Of a stretch of DNA of 64,000 bases, positions 1-11,606 are shown in pieces. A model generated the notes under the pieces. It did not search any database and was not told where the DNA came from. It worked only from the letters and a program-made list of their open reading frames with translations. Every line of letters begins with the position of its first letter. The first letter of the stretch is position 1. The DNA is from Agelas oroides (lineage: Eukaryota > Porifera > Demospongiae > Agelasida > Agelasidae), in NCBI GenBank assembly GCA_949130485.1, contig OX422196.1, positions 2,112,388-2,176,387 of the forward strand. Direction: 5' to 3'. The translations under genes and the position numbers were made by a program.

Positions 1-975
1 CGTCCCCTCATATAGTGACGTCGTTGGAAATTCGCGTACATTCGCGAGTATGCCTAGCCCGGTACAAAGGTTGCACTAATGGAAGGTGCATGTAATCCAG
101 AAGCTATGGGGATGGATAGTTGAAAAATGGCAACCTTTTCTCGGTTCAAAAGGCACACAAAGCTGTACGGGCTTTCCAAATTCGCCTTCCACTGCAACGC
201 CTCATAATACCGCCTATGGAAATTCGCGTACATTCCCGAGTATACCTAGCCCGGTACAAAGGTTGCACTAATGCAAGGTGCATATAATCCAGAAGCTATG
301 GGGATGGAGAGTTGAAAAATGGAAAAAATTTTTCGGTGCAATAGGCGCACAAAGCTGAACAGGCCTTCCAAAGTCGCCGTTCACTGCAGCGCCTTATAGT
401 GGCGTCTATGGAAATTCGCGTACATTCGCGAGTATGCCTATCCCGGTACAAAGGTTGCACTAATGCAAGGTGTATATAATCCAGAAGCTATTGGGATGGA
501 CAGTTGAAATATGGAAACATTTCGTCGGTGCAAAACGCGCACAAAGCTGAATGATCCTTCTAAATTCGCCGTTCACTGTAGCGCCGTATAGTGCCGTCTA
601 CGGAAATTCGCGTACATTCGCGAGTATTCCTAGCCCGGTACAAAGGTTACACTAATGCAAGGTGCATATAATCCAGAAGCTATGGGTATGGAGAGTTGAA
701 AAATGGAAACCTTTTGACGGTGCTAAACGCGCACAAATCTGTACGGGCCTTCCAAAGTCGCCATCCACTGCAGCGCCGTACAGTGCCGTATATGGAAATT
801 CGCGTACATTCGCGAGTTTGCCTAGCTCGGGACAAAGATTGCACTAATACAAGGTGCATATAATCCAGAATCTATAGGGATGGAGAGTTGAAAAATGGAA
901 ACCTTTTAACGGTGCAAAAGGCGCACAAAGCTGTACGGGCCTTCCAAAGTCGCCATCCACTGCAGCGCCGTACAG
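1..975 (+). repeat. 192-bp satellite array, divergent subfamily A
   Basis: About five tandem monomers with an exact 192-bp period: the landmark GGTACAAAGG starts at 61, 253, 445 and 637, and its variant GGGACAAAG at 829. This subfamily differs from the rest of the window: it reads CGCGAGTATGCCTAGCCC where the main family has CGCGACTCTTCCTAGCTC, and GGATGGAGAGTTGAAAAATG where the main family has GCATGAAGAGTTTAAAAATG. The direct repeat ATTCGCG-TAC-ATTCGCG and the TTGCACTAATGCAA inverted repeat are shared with the main family, so both come from one ancestral monomer. Short open frames inside are by-products of the repeat. Confidence 0.95.
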
Positions 976-1045
976 CACCGTCTCCTGTGGCGCAGTATAG
1001 TGCAGTCAATGGATATTCGCGTACATTCGCGACTCTTCCTAACTC
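829..1045 (+). repeat. composite 217-bp monomer at subfamily A/B boundary
   Basis: Landmark spacing jumps from 192 to 217 bp here (829 to 1046). The first part, to about 975 (CTGCAGCGCCGTACAG), is subfamily A. From about 976 (CACCGTCTCCTGTGGCGCAG) it is subfamily B. The extra 25 bp is a segment present in both, so this looks like an out-of-register crossover joining the two subfamilies. Confidence 0.75.
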
Positions 1046-3440
1046 GGTACAAAGGTTGCACTATTGCAAGGTGCATATTATCAAGAAGCTAAGGGCTTGA
1101 ACAGTTTAAAAATGTAAACCCTTTCTCGGTGCAAAAGGCGCACAAAGCTGTACGGGCCTGCCAATATCACCGTCCCCTGCGGCGCAGTATATTGCAGTCA
1201 ATGGAAATTCGCGTACATTCGCGACTCTTCCTTGCTCGGTACAAAGGTTGCACTAATGCACGGTGCATATTATCAAGAAGCTATGGGCATGAAGAGTTTA
1301 AAAATGTAAAACCTTTCTCGGTGCAAAAGGCGAACAAAGCTGTACTGGCCTGCCAATATCACCGTCCCCTGCGGCGCAGTATAGTGCAGTCAATGGAAAT
1401 TCGCGTACATTCGCGACTCTTCCTAAGTCGGTACAAAGGTTGCACTAAAGCATGGTGCATATTACCAAGAAGCTATGGGCATGAAAAGTTAAAAAATTTG
1501 AAACCTTTCTCGGTGCAAAAGGCGTACAAAGCTGTACGGGCATGCCAATATCACCGTCCCTTGCGGCGCAGTATAGTGCAGTTAATGGTAATTCGCGTAC
1601 ATTCGCGACCCTTCCTTGCTCGGTACAAAGGTTGCACTAATGCAAGGTGCATATTATCAAGAAGCTATGGGTATGAAAAGTTTAAAAATATAAACCCTAT
1701 TTCGGTGCAAAAGGCGCACAAAGCTGTACGGGCCTGCCAATATCACCGTCCACAGCGGCAAAGTATAGTGCTGTCAGTGGAAATTCGCGTATATTCACAA
1801 CTCTTCCTAACTCGGTACAAAAGTTGCACTAATGCAAGGTGCATATTATCAAGAAGCTATGGGCTTGAACAGTTTAAAAATGTAAACCCTTTCTCGGTGC
1901 AAAAGGCGCACAAAGCTGTACGGGCCTGCCAATATCACCGTCCCCTGCGGCGCAGTATAGTGCAGTCAATGGTAATTCGCGTATATTCGCGACCCTTCCT
2001 TGCTCGGTACAAAGGTTGCACTAATGCAAGGTGCATATTATCAAGAGGCTATGTGCATGAAGAGTTTAAAAATGTAAAACCTTTCTTGTTGCAAAAGGCG
2101 AACAAAGCTGTGCGGGCCTGCCAATATCACGTCCCCTGCGGCGCAGTATAGTGCAGTCAATGGAAATTCGCGTACATTCGCGCGACTCTTCCTAGTTCGG
2201 TACAAAGGTTGCACTAATGCAAGGTGCATATTATCAAGAAGCTATGGGCATGAAGAGTTTAAAAATTTAAAAACCTTTCTCGGTGCAAAAGGCGTACAAA
2301 GCTGTACGGGCCTGCCAATATCACCGTCCCCTGCGGCGCAGTATAGTGCTGTCAATGGAAATTCACGTATATTCGCGACTCTTCCTAACTCGGTACAAAA
2401 GTTGCACAAATACAAGGTGCATATTATCAAGAAGCTATGGGCTTGAATAGTTTAAAAATGTAAACCCTTTCTCGGTGCAAAAGGCGCACAAAGCTGTACG
2501 GGCCATCCAATATCACCGTCCCTTGCGGCGCAGTATAGTGCAGTCAATGGTAATTCGCGTACATTCGCGACCCTTCCTTGCTCGGTACAAAGGTTGCACT
2601 AATGCAAGGTGCATATTATCAAGAAGCTATGGGTATGAAAAGTTTAAAAATATAAACCCTATTTCGGTGCAAAAGGCGCACAAAGCTGTACGGGCCTGCC
2701 AATATCACCGTCCACAGCGTCAAAGTATAGTGCAGTCAATGGAAATTCGCGTACATTCGCGACTCTTCCTAGCTCGGTACAGAGGATGCACTAATGCATG
2801 GTGCATATTATCAAGAAGCTATGGGCATGAAGAGTTTAAAAATGTAAACCCTTTCTCGGTGCAAAAGTCGCACAAAGCTGTACGGGCCTGCCAAAATCAC
2901 CGTCCCATTCGTCGCAGTATAGTGCAGTCAATTGAAATTCGCGTACATTCGCGACCCTTCCTTGCTCGGTAAAGAGGATGCACTAATGCATGGTGCATAT
3001 TATCAAGAAGCTATGGGCATGAAGAGTTTAAAAATGTAAACCCTTTCTCGATGCAAAAGTAGCACAAAGCTGTACGGGCCTGCCAATATCACCGTCCCAT
3101 TCGTCGCAGTATAGTGCAGTCAATGGAAATTCGCGTACATTCGCGACCCTTCCTTGCTCGGTACAAAGTTTGCACTAATGCAAGGTGCATCTTATCAAGA
3201 AGCTATGGGCATGAGGAGTTTAAAAATGTAAACCCTTTCTCGGTGCAAAAGTCGCACAAATCTGTACGGGCCTGCCAATATCACCGTCCCATTCGTCGCA
3301 GTATAGTGCAGTCAATGGAAATTCGCGTACATTCGCGACCCTTCCTTGCTCGGTACAAAGTTTGCACTAATGCAAGGTGCATCTTATCAAGAAGCTATGG
3401 GCATGAGGAGTTTAAAAATGTAAACCCTTTCTCGCTGCAA
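976..3440 (+). repeat. 192-bp satellite array, main subfamily, plus orientation
   Basis: About thirteen tandem monomers of the main subfamily, read in the orientation whose translation is open (repeating unit beginning QKAHKAVRACQYHRP and ending EEFKNVNPFSV). Small indels and substitutions break the frame at several points, for example near 2131 and 2978. The monomer carries the ATTCGCG direct repeat (example 1207-1223) and the inverted repeat TTGCACTAATGCAA (example 1632-1645). No gene is supported here. Confidence 0.95.
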
Positions 3441-3540
3441 ACGGCACTATAGGGCGCTGTAAGGGACGGCGATATTGGGCGGCCCGTATAGCTTAGTGCG
3501 CCTTTTACACCGAGAAAAGGTTTACATTTTTAAACTCTTC
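3408..3540. other. satellite inversion junction (head-to-head)
   Basis: Plus-oriented monomers stop in mid-unit at about 3440 (CTTTCTCGCTGCAA) and minus-oriented sequence begins with ACGGCACTATAGGG. The nearest mirrored segments are 3408-3440 and about 3503-3540, so the two arms form a very large inverted repeat with roughly 60 bp of asymmetric spacer. The right arm's first unit (GCGCTGTAAGGGACGGCG) closely resembles the unit near 4210, which suggests it derives from the neighbouring minus array. Confidence 0.9.
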
Positions 3541-4395
3541 ATGCCAATAGCTTCTTGATAATATGCACCGTGCATTAGTGCAACCTCTGTACCGAGGTAG
3601 GAAGAGTCGCGAATGTACGCGAATTTCCATTGACTACACTATACTGCGCCGAATGGGACGGTGATATTGGCAGGCCCGTACAGCTTTGTGCGCCTTTTGC
3701 TCCGAGAAAGTGTTTACGTTTTTAAACTCTTCATGCCCATAGCTTCTTGATATGCACCTTGCATTTGTGCAACCTTTGTACCGAGCAAGGATGAGTTGCA
3801 AATGCTCGCGAATTTCCATTGTCTGCACTATACTGCGCCGCAGGGGACGGTGATATTGGCGGGCCCGTACTGCTTTGTGCGCCTTTTGCACCGAGAAAGG
3901 GTTTACATTTGTAACCTCCTCATGTCCACAGCTTCTTGATAATATGCACCTTGCATTAGTGCAACCTCTGTACCGAGCAAGGAAGAGTCGCAAATGTACT
4001 CGAATTGCCAATGACGTCACTATACTGCGCCGAAGTGGACGGTGATATTGGCAGACCCGTACAGCTTTGTGCGCCTTTTGCACCGAGATAGGGTTTACAT
4101 TTTTAAACTCTTCATGCCCATAGCTTCTTGATAATATGCACCGAGAATTAGTGCATCCTCTGCACCGAGCAAGGAAGAGTCGCGAATGTACGCGAATTGC
4201 CATTGACGGCACTATACGGCGCTGTAAGGGACGGCGATATTGGGCGGCCCGTATAGCTTTGTGCGCCTTTTGCACCGAGAAAGGGTTTACATTTTTAAAC
4301 TCTTCATGCCCATAGCTTCTTGATAATATGCACTTTGCATTAGTGCAACCTCTGCACCGAGGTAGGAAGAGTCGCGAATATACGCGAATTTCCAT

Positions 4396-4895
4396 TTACT
4401 GCACTATACAGCGCGGAAGTGGACGGTGATATTGGCAGGCCCGTACAGCTTTGTGCGCCTTTTGCACCGAGAAAGGGTTTACATCTTTAAACTCTTCATG
4501 CCCATAGCTTCTTGATAATATGCACTTTGCATTAGTGCAACCTCTGCACCGAGGTAGGAAGAGTCGCGAATATACGCGAATTTCCATTTACTGCACTATA
4601 CAGCGCGGAAGTGGACGGTGATATTGGCAGGCCCGTACAGCTTTGTGCGCCTTTTGCACCGAGAAAGGGTTTACATCTTTAAACTCTTCATGCCCATAGC
4701 TTCTTGATAATATGCACTTTGCATTAGTGCAACCTCTGCACCGAGGTAGGAAGAGTCGCGAATATACGCGAATTTCCATTTACTGCACTATACAGCGCGG
4801 AAGTGGACGGTGATATTGGCAGGCCCGTACAGCTTTGTGCGCCTTTTGCACCGAGAAAGGGTTTACATCTTTAAACTCTTCATGCCCAAAGCTTC
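4396..4895 (-). repeat. near-identical adjacent monomers (192-bp lag)
   Basis: Units at 4396-4587 and 4588-4779 translate identically over 63 residues, and the copy starting at 4780 continues the same sequence (GCGCGGAAGTGGACGG). Such local identity against a diverged background indicates a recent single-monomer amplification. Confidence 0.85.
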
Positions 4896-6711
4896 TTGAT
4901 AATGTGCACCTTGCATTAGTGCAACCTTTTTACCGAGGAAGGAAGATTCGCGAATGTACGCGAATTACCATTGCCTGCACTATACTGCGCCGCAGGGGAC
5001 GGTGATATTGGCAGGCCCGTACAACTTTGTGCGCCTTTTGCACAGAGAAAGGGTTTTATATTTTTAAAGCTTTCATGCCCATAGCTTCTTGATAATTTGC
5101 AACTTGCATTAGTGCAACTACTGTACCGAGCTAGGAAGAGCCGCGAATGTATGCGAATTTCGATTGACTGCACTATACTGCGCGGTAGTGGACGGTTATA
5201 TTGCCAGACCCGTACAGCTTTGTGCGCCTTTTGCACAGAGAAATGGTTTACATTTTTAAACTCTTCATGCCCATAGCTTCCTGATAATATGCACCGTGCA
5301 ATAGTGTAACCTCTGTACCGAGCTAGGAAGAGTCGCTAATGTACGCCAATTGCCATTGACTGCACTATACTGCGCCGCTGGGGACGGTGATATTTTCAGG
5401 CCCGTACAGTTTTGTGCGCCTTTTGCACCGGGATTGGGTTTGCATTTTTAAACTCTTCATGCCCATAGCTTCATGATAATATGCACCGTGCATTAGTGCA
5501 ACCTTTGTACCGAGCTAGGAAGAGTCGCGAATGTATGCGAATTTCCAATGACTGCACTATACTATGAGGCAGTGGACGGAGATATTGTCAGGCCCGTACA
5601 GCTTTGTGCGCCTTTTGCACCGAGATAGGGTTTGCATTTTTAAACTCTTCATGCCCATAGCTTCTTGATAATATGCACCTTGCATTAGTGCAACTTTTGT
5701 ACCGAGCAAGGAAGAGTCGCGAAAGCACGCGAATTACCATTCACTGCACTACACTGCGCCGCAGGGGACGGTGATATTGGCAGGCCCGTACAGCTTTGTG
5801 CGCCTTTTGCACCGAGAAAGGGTTTACATTTTAAAACTCTTCATGCCCATAGCTTCTTGATAATATGCACCGTGCATTAGTGCAAAATCTGTACCGAGCT
5901 AGGAAGAGTCGCGAATGTACGCGAAATTCCATTGACTACAGTATACTGCGTCGCAGAGGACGGTGATACTGGCAGGGCCGTACAGCATTGTGCGCCTTTT
6001 GCACCGAGAAAGGGTTTACATTTTTAAACTCTTCACGCCCACAGCTTCTTGATAATATGCACCTTGCAATAGTGCAACCTATGTACCGAGCAAGGAAGAG
6101 TCGCGAATGCACGCGACTTACCTTTGACTGCACTGTACTGCGCCGCAGGGGACGGTGATATTGGCAGGCCCGTACAGCTTTGTGCGCCTTTTGCACCGAG
6201 AAAGGGTTTATATTTTTAAACTCTTCATGACCATAGGTTCTTGATAATATGAACCTTACATTAGTGCAACCTTTGTACCGAGGTAGGAAGAGTCGCGAAT
6301 GCACGCGAATTTCCATTGACGGCACTTTACTGCGCGGCAGAGGACGGTGATATTGGCCGGCCAGCACCGATTTGTGCGTCTTTTGCACCGAGAAAGGGTT
6401 TACATTTATAAACTCTTCATGCACATAGCTTCTTGATAATATGCACCTTGCATTAGTGCAACCTTTGTACCGAGCAAGGAAGAGTCGCGAATGTACGTGA
6501 ATTACCATTGACTGCACTATACTGCGCCGCAGGGGAAGGTGACATTGGCCGGCCCGCACCGATTTGTGCGCCTTTTGCACCGAGAAAGGGTTTACATTTT
6601 TAAACTCTTCCTGTACATAGCTTCTTGATAATATGCACCTTGCATTAGTGCAACCTTTGTACCGAGCAAGGAAGGGTCGCGAATGTATGCGAATTACCAT
6701 TGACTGCACTA

Positions 6712-7869
6712 TTCTTCGTGGCAGTGGAAGGTGATATTGTCAGGCCCGTACAGCTTTGTGCGCCTTTTGCACCGAGAAAGGGTTTACATTTGTAAACTCT
6801 TCATGCCCATAGCTTCTTGATAATATGAACCTTACATTAGTGCAACCTTTGTACCGAGCAAGGAAGAGTAGCGAATGTACGCGAATTACCGTTGACAGCA
6901 CTGTACTGCGCCGCAGGGGATGGTGATATTGGCAAGCCCCTACAGCTTTTTACACCTTTTGCACCGAGAAAGGGTTTACATTTTTAAACTCTTCATGCCC
7001 ATAGCTTCTTGATAATATGCACCTTGCATTAGTGCAACCTTCGTACCGAGCAAGGAAGAGTCGCGAATGTACGCGAATTACCATTGACTGCACTATACTG
7101 CGCCGCAGGAGACGGTGATATTGGCAGGCCCGTACAGTTTTTTTGTGCGCCTTTTGCACCGAGAAAGGGTTTACATTTTTACAATCTTCATGCCCATAGC
7201 TTCTTGATAATATGCACCTTGCATTAGTGCAACCTTTGTACCGAGCAAGGAAGGGTCGCGAATGTATGCGAATTACCATTGACTGCACTATTCTTCGTGG
7301 CAGTGGAAGGTGATATTGTCAGGCCCGTACAGCTTTGTGCGCCTTTTGCACCGAGAAAGGGTTTACATTTGTAAACACTTCATGCCCATAGCTTCTTGAT
7401 AATATGAACCTTACATTAGTGCAACCTTTGTACCGAGCAAGGAAGAGTAGCGAATGTACGCGAATTACCGTTGACAGCACTGTACTGCGCCGCAGGGGAT
7501 GGTGATATTGGCAAGCCCCTACAGCTTTTTACACCTTTTGCACCGAGAAAGGGTTTACATTTTTAAACTCTTCATGCCCATAGCTTCTTGATAATATGCA
7601 CCTTGCATTAGTGCAACCTTCGTACCGAGCAAGGAAGAGTCGCGAATGTACGCGAATTACCATTGACTGCACTATACTGCGCCGCAGGAGACGGTGATAT
7701 TGGCAGGCCCGTACAGTTTTTTTGTGCGCCTTTTGCACCGAGAAAGGGTTTACATTTTTACAATCTTCATGCCCATAGCTTCTTGATAATATGCACCTTG
7801 CATTAGTGCAACCTTTGTACCGAGCAAGGAAGGGTCGCGAATGTACGCGAATTACCATTGACTGCACTA
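6712..7869 (-). repeat. tandem duplication of a 3-monomer block (579-bp lag)
   Basis: TTCTTCGTGGCAGTGGAAGG occurs at 6712 and 7291, and the following sequence repeats almost exactly, including a T-run expansion (CAGTTTTTTTGTGCGCC) that makes the block 579 bp instead of 576. Two copies are visible, 6712-7290 and 7291-7869. Confidence 0.9.
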
Positions 7870-9028
7870 TACTTTGCTGCAGGGGACGGTGATATTGGCA
7901 GGCCCGTGCAGCTTTGTGCGCCTAATGCACCGAGATAGGGTTTACAATTTTAAACTCTTCATGACCATAGCTTCTTGATAATATCCACCGTGCATTAGTG
8001 CAACCTCTGTACCGAGCTAGGAAGAGTCGCGAATGTACGCGAATTTCCTTTGACTACACCATACTGGGCCGCAGGTGGCGGTGATATTGGCAGGCCCGTA
8101 CAGCTTTGTGCGCCTTTTGCACCGAGAAAGGGTTTACATTTTGAAACTCTTCATGCCCATACCTTCTTGATAATATGCACCTTGCATTAGTGCAACCTTT
8201 GTACCGAGCAAGAAAGAGTCGCTAATATACGCGAACTACAATTGACTGCACTATACTGCGCAGCAGGGGACGGTGATATTGGCAGGCCAGTAAAGCTTTG
8301 TGCGCCTTTTGCACCGAGAAAAGGTTTACATTTTAAAACTCTTCATGCGCATTGCTTCTTGATAATATGAACCTTACATTAGTGCAACCTTTGTACCGAG
8401 CTAGGAAGAATCGCGAATGCACGCGAATTTCCATTGACGGCGCTATACTTCGCGGCAGAGGACGGTGATATTGGCCGGCCCGCACCGATTTGTGCGCCTT
8501 TTGCACCGAGAAAGGGTTTACATTTTAAAAATTCTTTATGCCCATAGCTTCTTGATAATATGCACCTTGCATTAGTGCAACCTTTGTACCGAGAAAGAAA
8601 GGGTCGCGAATGTGCGCGAATTACCATTGACTGCACTATACTGCGCCGCAGGGGACGATGATATTGGCAGGCCCGTACAGATTTGTGCACCTTTTGCACC
8701 GAGAAAGGGTTTGCATTTTTAAAATCTTCATGCCCATAGCTCCTTTATAATATGCGCCTTGCATTAGTGCAACCTTTGTACCGAGCTAGGAAGAGTCGCG
8801 AATGCACGCGAATTTCCATTGACGGCACCATACTGCACAGCAGAGGACGGTGATATTGGCCGGCCCTCACCGATTTGTACGCCTTTTGCACCGAGAAAGG
8901 GTTTACATTTTTAAAATTCTTCATTCCCATAGCTTCTTGATAATATGCACCTTGCATTAGTGCAACCTTTGTACCGAGCAAGGAAGAGTCGCAAATGTGC
9001 GCGAATTACCATTGACTGCACTATACTG

Positions 9029-9420
9029 CGCCGCAGGTGACGGTGATATTGGCAGGTCCGTACAGCTTTGTTCGCCTTTTGCACCGAGAAAGGGTTTACA
9101 TTTTTAAACTCTTCATGCCCATAGTTTCTTGATAATATGCATCGTGCATTAGTGCAACCTTTGTACCGAGCAAAGAAGAGTCGCGAATGTACGCGAATTT
9201 CCATTGACTGCACTATACTGCGCCGCAGGTGACGGTGATATTGGCAGGTCCGTACAGCTTTGTTCGCCTTTTGCACCGAGAAAGGGTTTACATTTTTAAA
9301 CTCTTCATGCCCATAGTTTCTTGATAATATGCATCGTGCATTAGTGCAACCTTTGTACCGAGCAAAGAAGAGTCGCGAATGTACGCGAATTTCCATTGAC
9401 TGCACTATACTGCGCGCAGG
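9029..9420 (-). repeat. near-identical adjacent monomers (192-bp lag)
   Basis: CGCCGCAGGTGACGG occurs at 9029 and 9221 with nearly identical sequence between. A third copy near 9413 has lost one base (GCGCGCAGGTGACGG), shifting the satellite frame. Confidence 0.85.
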
Positions 9421-9479
9421 TGACGGTGATATTGGCAGGTCCGTACTGCTTTGTTCGCCTTTTGCACCGAGAAAGGGTT

Positions 9480-11020
9480 TACATTTTTAAACTCTTCATG
9501 CCCATAGCTTCTTGATAATATGCACCGTGCATTAGTGCAACCTCTGTACCGAGCTAGGAAGAGTCGCGAATGTACGCGAAATGCCATTGACTGCAATATA
9601 ATGCGCCGCAGGGGACGGTGATATTGGCAGGCCCGTACAAATTTGTGCGCCTTTTGCACCGAGAAAGGGTTTACATTTTTGAACTCTTCGTACCCATATC
9701 TTCTTTATAACATGCACCTTGCATTAGTGCAACCTTTGTACCGAGCTAGGAAGAGTCGCGAATGTACGCGAATTCCCATTGACTGCACTATACTGCGCCG
9801 CAGGGGACGGTGATATTGGCAGGCCCGTACAGCTTTATGCACCTTTTGCAACGAGAAAGGGTTTACATTTTTAAACTCTTCATGACCTTAGCTACTTGAT
9901 AATACGCACCGTGCATTAGTGCAACCTCTGTACCGAGCTAGGAAGAGTCGCGAATGTACGCGAAATTCCTTTGACTGCAATATACTGCGCAGCAGGGGAC
10001 GGTGATATTGGCAGGCCCGTACAGCTTTGTGCGCCTTTTGCACCGAGAAAGGGTTTACATTTTTAAACTCTTCATGCCCATAGCTTCTTGATAATATGCA
10101 CCGTGCATTAGTGCAACCTCTGTACCGAGCTAGGAAGAGTCGCGAATGCACGCGAATTTCCATTGACTGCACTATACTGCGCCGCAGGGGACGGTGATAT
10201 TGGCAGGCCCGTACAGCTTTGTGCGCCTTTTGCACCAAGAAAGGGTTTATATTTTTAAACTCTTCATGCCCGTAGCTTCTTGATAATATGCACCGTGCAT
10301 TAGTGCAACCTCTGTACCGAGCTAGGAAGAGTCGCGAATGTACGTGAAATTCCATTGACTGCAATATAATGCGCCGCAGGGGACGGTGATATTGGCAGGC
10401 CCGTACAAATTTGTGCGCCTTTTGCACCGAGAAAGGGTTTACATTTTTAAACTCTTCGTACCCATATCTTCTTTATAACATGCACCTTGCATTAGTGCAA
10501 CCTTTGTACCGAGCTAGGAAGAGTCGCGAATGTACGCGAATTCCCATTGACTGCACTATACTGCGCCGCAGGGGACGGTGATATTGGCAGGCCCGTACAG
10601 CTTTATGCACCTTTTGCAACGAGAAAGGGTTTACATTTTTAAACTCTTCATGACCTTAGCTTCTTGATAATATGCACCGTGCATTAGTGCAAACTCTGTA
10701 CCGAGCTAAGAAGAGTCGCGAATGTATGCGAATTTCTATTGACTGCACTATACTGCGCCGCAGGGGACGGTGATATTGGCAGGCCCGTACAGCTTTGTGC
10801 GCCTTTTGCACCGAAGTAGCGTTTACATTTTTAAACTCTTCATGCCCTTAGCTACTTGATAATATGCACCGTGCATTAGTGCAACCTTTGTACCGAGCTT
10901 GGAAGAGTCGCGAATGTACGCGAATTTCCATTGACTGCACTATACTGCGCCGTAGGTGACGGTGATATTTGCAGGTCCGTACAGCTTTGTTCGCCTTTTG
11001 CACCGAGAAAGGGTTTACAT
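9480..11020 (-). repeat. 4-monomer higher-order repeat (768-bp lag), two copies
   Basis: ATGCGCCGCAGGGGACGG occurs at 9601 and 10369, and the rare variant GCACCTTTTGCAACGAG at about 9840 recurs about 10608; both lags are 768 bp (4 x 192). The second copy decays into different variants near its end, so the boundaries are approximate. Confidence 0.8.
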
Positions 11021-11497
11021 GTTTAAACTCTTCATGCCCATAGTTTCTTGATAATATGCACCGAGCATTAGTGCAACCTCTGTACCGAGCTAGGAAGAGT
11101 CGCGAATGTACGCGAAATTCAATTGACTGCAATATACTGCGCAGCATGGGACGGTGATATTGGCAGGCCCGTACAGCTTTGTGCGCCTTTTGCACCGAGA
11201 AAGGGTTTACATTTTTAAACTCTTCATGCCCATTGTTTCTTGATAATATGCACCGTGCATTAGTGCAACCTCTGTACCGAGCTAGGAAGAGTCGCGAATG
11301 TACGCGAATTTCCATTGACTGCACTATACTGCGCCGCAGGGGACGGTGATATTGGCAGGCCCGTACAGCTTTGTGCGCCTTTTGCACCAAGAAAGGGTTT
11401 ATATTTTTAAACTCTTCATGCCCATAGCTTCTTGATAATATGCACCGTGCATTAGTGCAACCTCTGTACCGAGCTATGAAGAGTCGCGAATGTACGC

Positions 11498-11545
11498 TTA
11501 TCAGTTATAATTGTAGAGGATGAAAATCCGCGTCTAACTTTGTCT
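11498..11545 (+). pseudogene. LINE-A endonuclease, N-terminal fragment left of the MITE
   Basis: Sixteen codons in frame with the endonuclease gene on the far side of the MITE. The reading is LISYNCRG, an in-frame TGA at 11521-11523, then KSASNFVF. YNCRG fits the first beta strand of LINE apurinic endonucleases, which begins with an Asn. The interruption (613-bp MITE plus a duplicated TTAA, 617 bp) moves the frame by two, and removing that length puts this fragment exactly in register with the NLLNDCDICMIQEHWL stretch that starts at 12165. The TGA shows the copy is decayed independently of the MITE. Confidence 0.8.
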
Positions 11546-11563
11546 TTAACCCTTTATACCCGA

Positions 11564-11583
11564 ATGACGACTATAGTCGTCAT
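11564..11583. repeat. perfect 20-bp palindrome, copy 1 (MITE subterminal)
   Basis: ATGACGACTATAGTCGTCAT is its own reverse complement. It lies just inside the left terminal inverted repeat and is preceded by CCGA and followed by G, the same context as copy 2. Confidence 0.95.
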
Positions 11584-11606
11584 GAATATAGGTACGTTAA
11601 TTCCGA

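Larger units (their letters stand above)
3441..11497 (-). repeat. 192-bp satellite array, minus orientation (segment 1)
   Basis: About 42 tandem monomers, reverse-complement of the preceding array. Each unit runs through TTTACATTTTTAAACTCTTC, the TTGCATTAGTGCAA inverted repeat and CGCGAATGTACGCGAAT. Several variants are intermixed, including a GGCCGGCCCGCACCGATTTG block (for example near 6350 and 8475) alternating with GGCAGGCCCGTACAGCTTTG. Open frames of 60-257 codons on the minus strand follow the satellite frame and are not taken as genes. The array ends at 11497, inside a monomer, where a LINE is inserted. Confidence 0.95.

Noticed and set aside
10-40. TCGTTGGAA near the window start as a CENP-B box
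   Set aside because: Only nine bases of the core match, essential flanking positions differ, and other monomers read CAATGGAAATTCGCG, so it is a one-off.
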